DNA of 64,000 bases from Arthrobacter sp. OVS8. Lineage in GTDB: Bacteria; Actinomycetota; Actinomycetes; Actinomycetales; Micrococcaceae. Below the pieces are notes generated by a model that worked only from the letters and a program-made list of their open reading frames with translations, did not search any database and was not told where the DNA came from. Both the position numbers and the translations under genes were made by a program. The stretch is from the NCBI GenBank assembly GCA_028370155.1, contig CP116670.1:1736001-1800000 (forward strand), read 5' to 3'. The stretch's first letter is position 1; every line of letters starts with the position of its first letter. Below, piece by piece: positions 60,997 through 64,000 of the stretch.

Positions 60997-63900
60997 CTAG
61001 CCCGCCAGGTGCACCACATCACCCCGCAGCTCAAGCCGCTCGGTGTCCACCCCGTATTGCAAGCCCTCGTTCAGCCGCGAAGTGATACCGGCAGTCCGCC
61101 GCTTTCCGCCGAAGACTCGGATAGTCTCTCGATGCAGCTCGCTGACCGAGATTCCACCGGACAGCCGGACGATCTCCACCATCGCGTTGCGAAGCTCCAC
61201 CACGCTGATGTGTTCGGGCTTCCGGTCGACCTCCTGGCCATTGGTCCGGAATTCAGACCACTCGTCCCGGTCAATGGACGCGTCCCAAATAAAGCCGTCG
61301 TCATCGCAGTGGTGCACTGACTTATCCAGGACATCCAGTACTGAATTCGCGCGTTGGGCGTTGACCTTGTTCAGGCTGAAGGCCGCGCAGGCAAGCTTGG
61401 CCAACCGCTCCTGATGGACAGGCCCCTCGGCCTCCACGATGGCGCGGATCGCTTCCCGGACGGAAGCCGCCGCCCTGCGCGACGGCAGACTGTCCAAAAC
61501 ATCGATACTGCCGAACCGTCGAACCGCCCACGGCTCGTATGCAGGACTTTCCGGCTCAACGACGGCGGCTGCGATCCTGGAACCGCCAGCCGCTGAGGAC
61601 AGCAACGGCACAGGAGCAGCCCCAGGAACGTGGCCGAATACGCTGCCGACCGTCGAGAAGGCCACAGGTGGCAGCCCGCTCGGAAGTGCACCGATAGAGC
61701 TATCCGGAACTGGAGCAGACAATCCTGTTGCCGCCTCAACAAACGCCTTTTCCAGCTTGTCCAACACGGCCTCACGATCACTGATCCAAGCCGGCAGCCA
61801 CACCCGCTGAACCGCAGGCCAGCGCATCATGCGGGTAAGCACATCACCGGGCAAGCCGTCCCGGTCCCCGCTGTACGCCGTGCAGCCCAGGCTGGACTGT
61901 CCAGCAGGATGGCCATGGACGGTCTGTCCGGAGCGTCCAGTGACGCCAAGCTGATATCGACCTTGAAGTCGGACAGCCCGACGTCGGTGGCCACAGCGTA
62001 CCCGCGGTCCCGGAGCGCGTCGGCGATCTCCTCTCGGTGAAGGTCAACTGCGATGGTGCGGCGGCCGTCGTGAGGCAACGCGCCTGTCCCGTGCTCGGCA
62101 AGATCCAGATAAGAGCGCAGGTGCTTGATCCCGACGGAGCTCGTCTCCTCGGCCCGCAGCTCGGATGGGCTGAAGCTGGAGAACACGATGACCTGCCGCC
62201 GCGCTCGAGTCACAGCCACGTTGAGCCGCCGTTCGCCGCCGGCCCGGTTCAGCGGACCGAAGTTCAGCGGCAGGTAACCCTTGTCGTTCTTGCTGAACCC
62301 TGTTGAGAAGAGGATGACGTCCCGCTCGTCGCCCTGGACGTTTTCGAGGTTCTTCACAAAGAGACCTTCAGGGTCTTCGTCCAGCGCCTTGATGATGCGA
62401 GGGTCCTCTGTGTCGCGAAGGAGGCTTTCGATCAGGGCCCGCTGCTGCAGGTTGAACGTCACCACTCCCACCGAGGGCGAGTCAGTGCCGCCGTCGAAAC
62501 GCCGCCGCACTTCCGCCACCACGGCCTTCGCCTCGATCGGATTGGTCCGCAGCACCTTCGAAGTTCCGGACCGATGGAACTGGCCGTCCACGCGCACGAA
62601 GTTCACGCCGTGACCCCGCAGTCCGGGGTCCGGGGCTCCGTGGGAGGGGCCGGGGAACGATGACAGCTTGCTCTCGTAGTACTGCTGGTTGCTGAACGCG
62701 ATGAGCGATTCATCCTGGCTGCGGTAGTGCCACGACAGCCACTGCCGCGGCACGCGCGCCTCAACGCATTCGGACAGGATGGACTCCATGTCCTCGACGG
62801 CGGTGACTTCGTTCTCCGCATCGTCGAGGGAATCGTTGGACGATTCCGCAAATGATGTCGGGGGCATCTGCTTGCTGTCGCCCACCACCACCACCGAGGC
62901 GCCGCGACCCATGGCACCGACAGCGTCTGCCACCCGGATCTGCGACGCCTCGTCGAACACCACAATGTCGAAGAGGTCGGCTCGTGCCGGGAAGAAGCGC
63001 GCGACGGAGTCCGGGCTCACCAGCGTGCAGGGCATGATCTGGGTGATGAGGTCGGCGTAGCTTTCCATCAGCTTGCGGACGGTAAGGCCGCCGCGTTGCC
63101 TGGTCAGCTGTCGTTGCAGCTCCCCATCCGTCCGGATGTCGACGTCGTCGAAACCCGCCGTGAACTCACGACGCCGGCGGCAAGGTTGCGCTTCAGGAGC
63201 TCGCGTACCAGCGTGGCCCGGGTGCTGAACCGGTCGATTGTTCGTTCGTGCGCTTGGGCGTCGAAGTCCTGAAGCCCGGTTGCCAGGCTTCGTTCTTCCA
63301 AGGAGCTTTCGGCCAGTCCGCGTTCGAAAGCCGTGGCGGCGTCATCCGCGTCAAGTTCGCCGTCCAGAATTGCGGCACGCACCCCGTGCAGGCCCACGGC
63401 TCTCAAGGGTTCCACATGGCGCAGCACTTCCAGCCACCGCTCCAGGGTGCGCGACCCTGTGGCGTCGAGGCCGCGGGCGGCCCGTGTGCTGGCCCAGACA
63501 TCCAGGAATCCGTTGCCTCCCGTCCAGCGGTTGACCTCGGATTCGTCGACGGCCGGAAGTTCCGTCATGGCTTCCCACGCTGCAGCGAGCTCGCAGAGCC
63601 ACGCGATCACGTTCTCGTGGACGGGCTGGCCGCTGTCGAGGAAGGTGCGCAGCGCAGCTTGGAAGGGACTGAGTTGTCACCGGCATTGGGCTGAACGGCC
63701 TGCGCGGCCCACCGCAGCCACCCGAGCCGGTGCTCAAGCGCTTGCTGGCCGGCCTCAGTCAAAGGGTTCCAGCGCTGAGGGACCGCCATACCCGGAACGG
63801 CCTGGGCCTCGGCCTGAAGCCCGTGGATCTGCTGCTGCGCGGCAACCAGGTTCTGCAGCAGCTGCACCAGCTCCTTTGGCCGGACATTCGCTCCCGAGTG

Positions 63901-64000
63901 CACCACGGCGTCAAGTTCCGCGACCACTGCCAGCATCCGCTTCTTTCGTCCGAAGAATCCGCTAGCCGCCGCTTGCTCCGCGCGGCCGAGGATGTCCTGG
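60997..64000 (-). CDS. Large SF1 helicase-nuclease with DUF3320-like C-terminus (HhE-like), 5' part off the window
   Basis: Over 1000 residues are visible; the start lies beyond the right edge. Reading from there: a helical insert (FFGRKKRMLAVVAELDAVVH), helicase motif II IVVFDEASQIRVADAVG, motif III GDSKQMPP, motif IV WHYRSQDESLIAFSNQQYY, NLENVQGDERDVILFSTGF and motif VI LNVAVTRARRQVIVFSSF. Next is a Vsr/DUF559-like nuclease segment (EEIADALRDRGYAVATDVGL, SDFKVDISLASLD), then a DUF3320-like segment (FGSIDVLDSLPSRRAAASV). Frame changes near 63645, 63160 and 61880, each one base short. The order matches DUF4011-helicase-Vsr proteins known as a single-gene antiphage system. The DUF4011 part and Walker A are outside the window. 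Confidence 0.85.

Overview
The window is high-GC DNA from an actinobacterium. The rRNA sequences, the tRNA-free 16S-23S spacer, the GTG/TTG starts and the gene families (SARP regulator, pRiA4b ORF-3 protein, PspC, Nramp-like carrier, GT4 mannosyltransferase beside a UDP-glucose dehydrogenase) point to Micrococcales, probably an Arthrobacter or Pseudarthrobacter relative. Genus is an inference from memory, not a search.

A quality warning applies to the whole annotation. About thirty otherwise convincing genes, including the cold-shock protein, carry one to four apparent frameshifts. Nearly all have the signature of one missing base in a G or C run. I read this as uncorrected homopolymer deletion in the assembly and give full-length gene spans, saying where the frame changes.

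Layout. 0-10 kb: an XRE-cupin regulator followed by a tightly coupled catabolic operon (MHS-type carrier, FAD oxidoreductase, class III CoA-transferase, crotonase, DapA-like aldolase, atypical SDR, aldehyde dehydrogenase, 7Fe ferredoxin) of unknown substrate. 10-14 kb: HNH protein, a 125-bp tandem repeat, then a glycosyltransferase/UDP-glucose dehydrogenase pair. 14-21 kb: three tandem paralogous PAS-GGDEF-EAL cyclic-di-GMP proteins, then an SDR. 21.9-27.7 kb: one rRNA operon on the minus strand, with promoter and terminator. 28-42 kb: mixed small genes (pRiA4b ORF-3 protein, SDR, PspC, hydrolases, VOC proteins, a stand-alone GyrA-like fragment, SARP and AraC regulators, cold-shock protein, acyltransferase). 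42.9-45.4 kb: a secreted PhoD phosphatase and a secreted lipase. 46.5-54.1 kb: a divergent four-carbon sugar-acid locus (HpcH/HpaI aldolase, aldo/keto reductase, 2-hydroxyacid dehydrogenase and a signature-less Nramp-fold carrier leftward; DUF1537 kinase, PdxA2 and DeoR regulator rightward).

54.2-64 kb is an accessory region: a DUF4230 protein, an unrecognised Gly/Ala-rich membrane protein, a CorA-like membrane protein, a membrane-anchored HNH protein, an Mrr-type restriction endonuclease of lower GC, and a large SF1 helicase with Vsr/DUF559-like and DUF3320-like C-terminal parts running off the right edge. The last two look like anti-phage defence. Four short decayed fragments resembling different parts of the intact phoD gene at 43 kb lie at junctions in and near this region.
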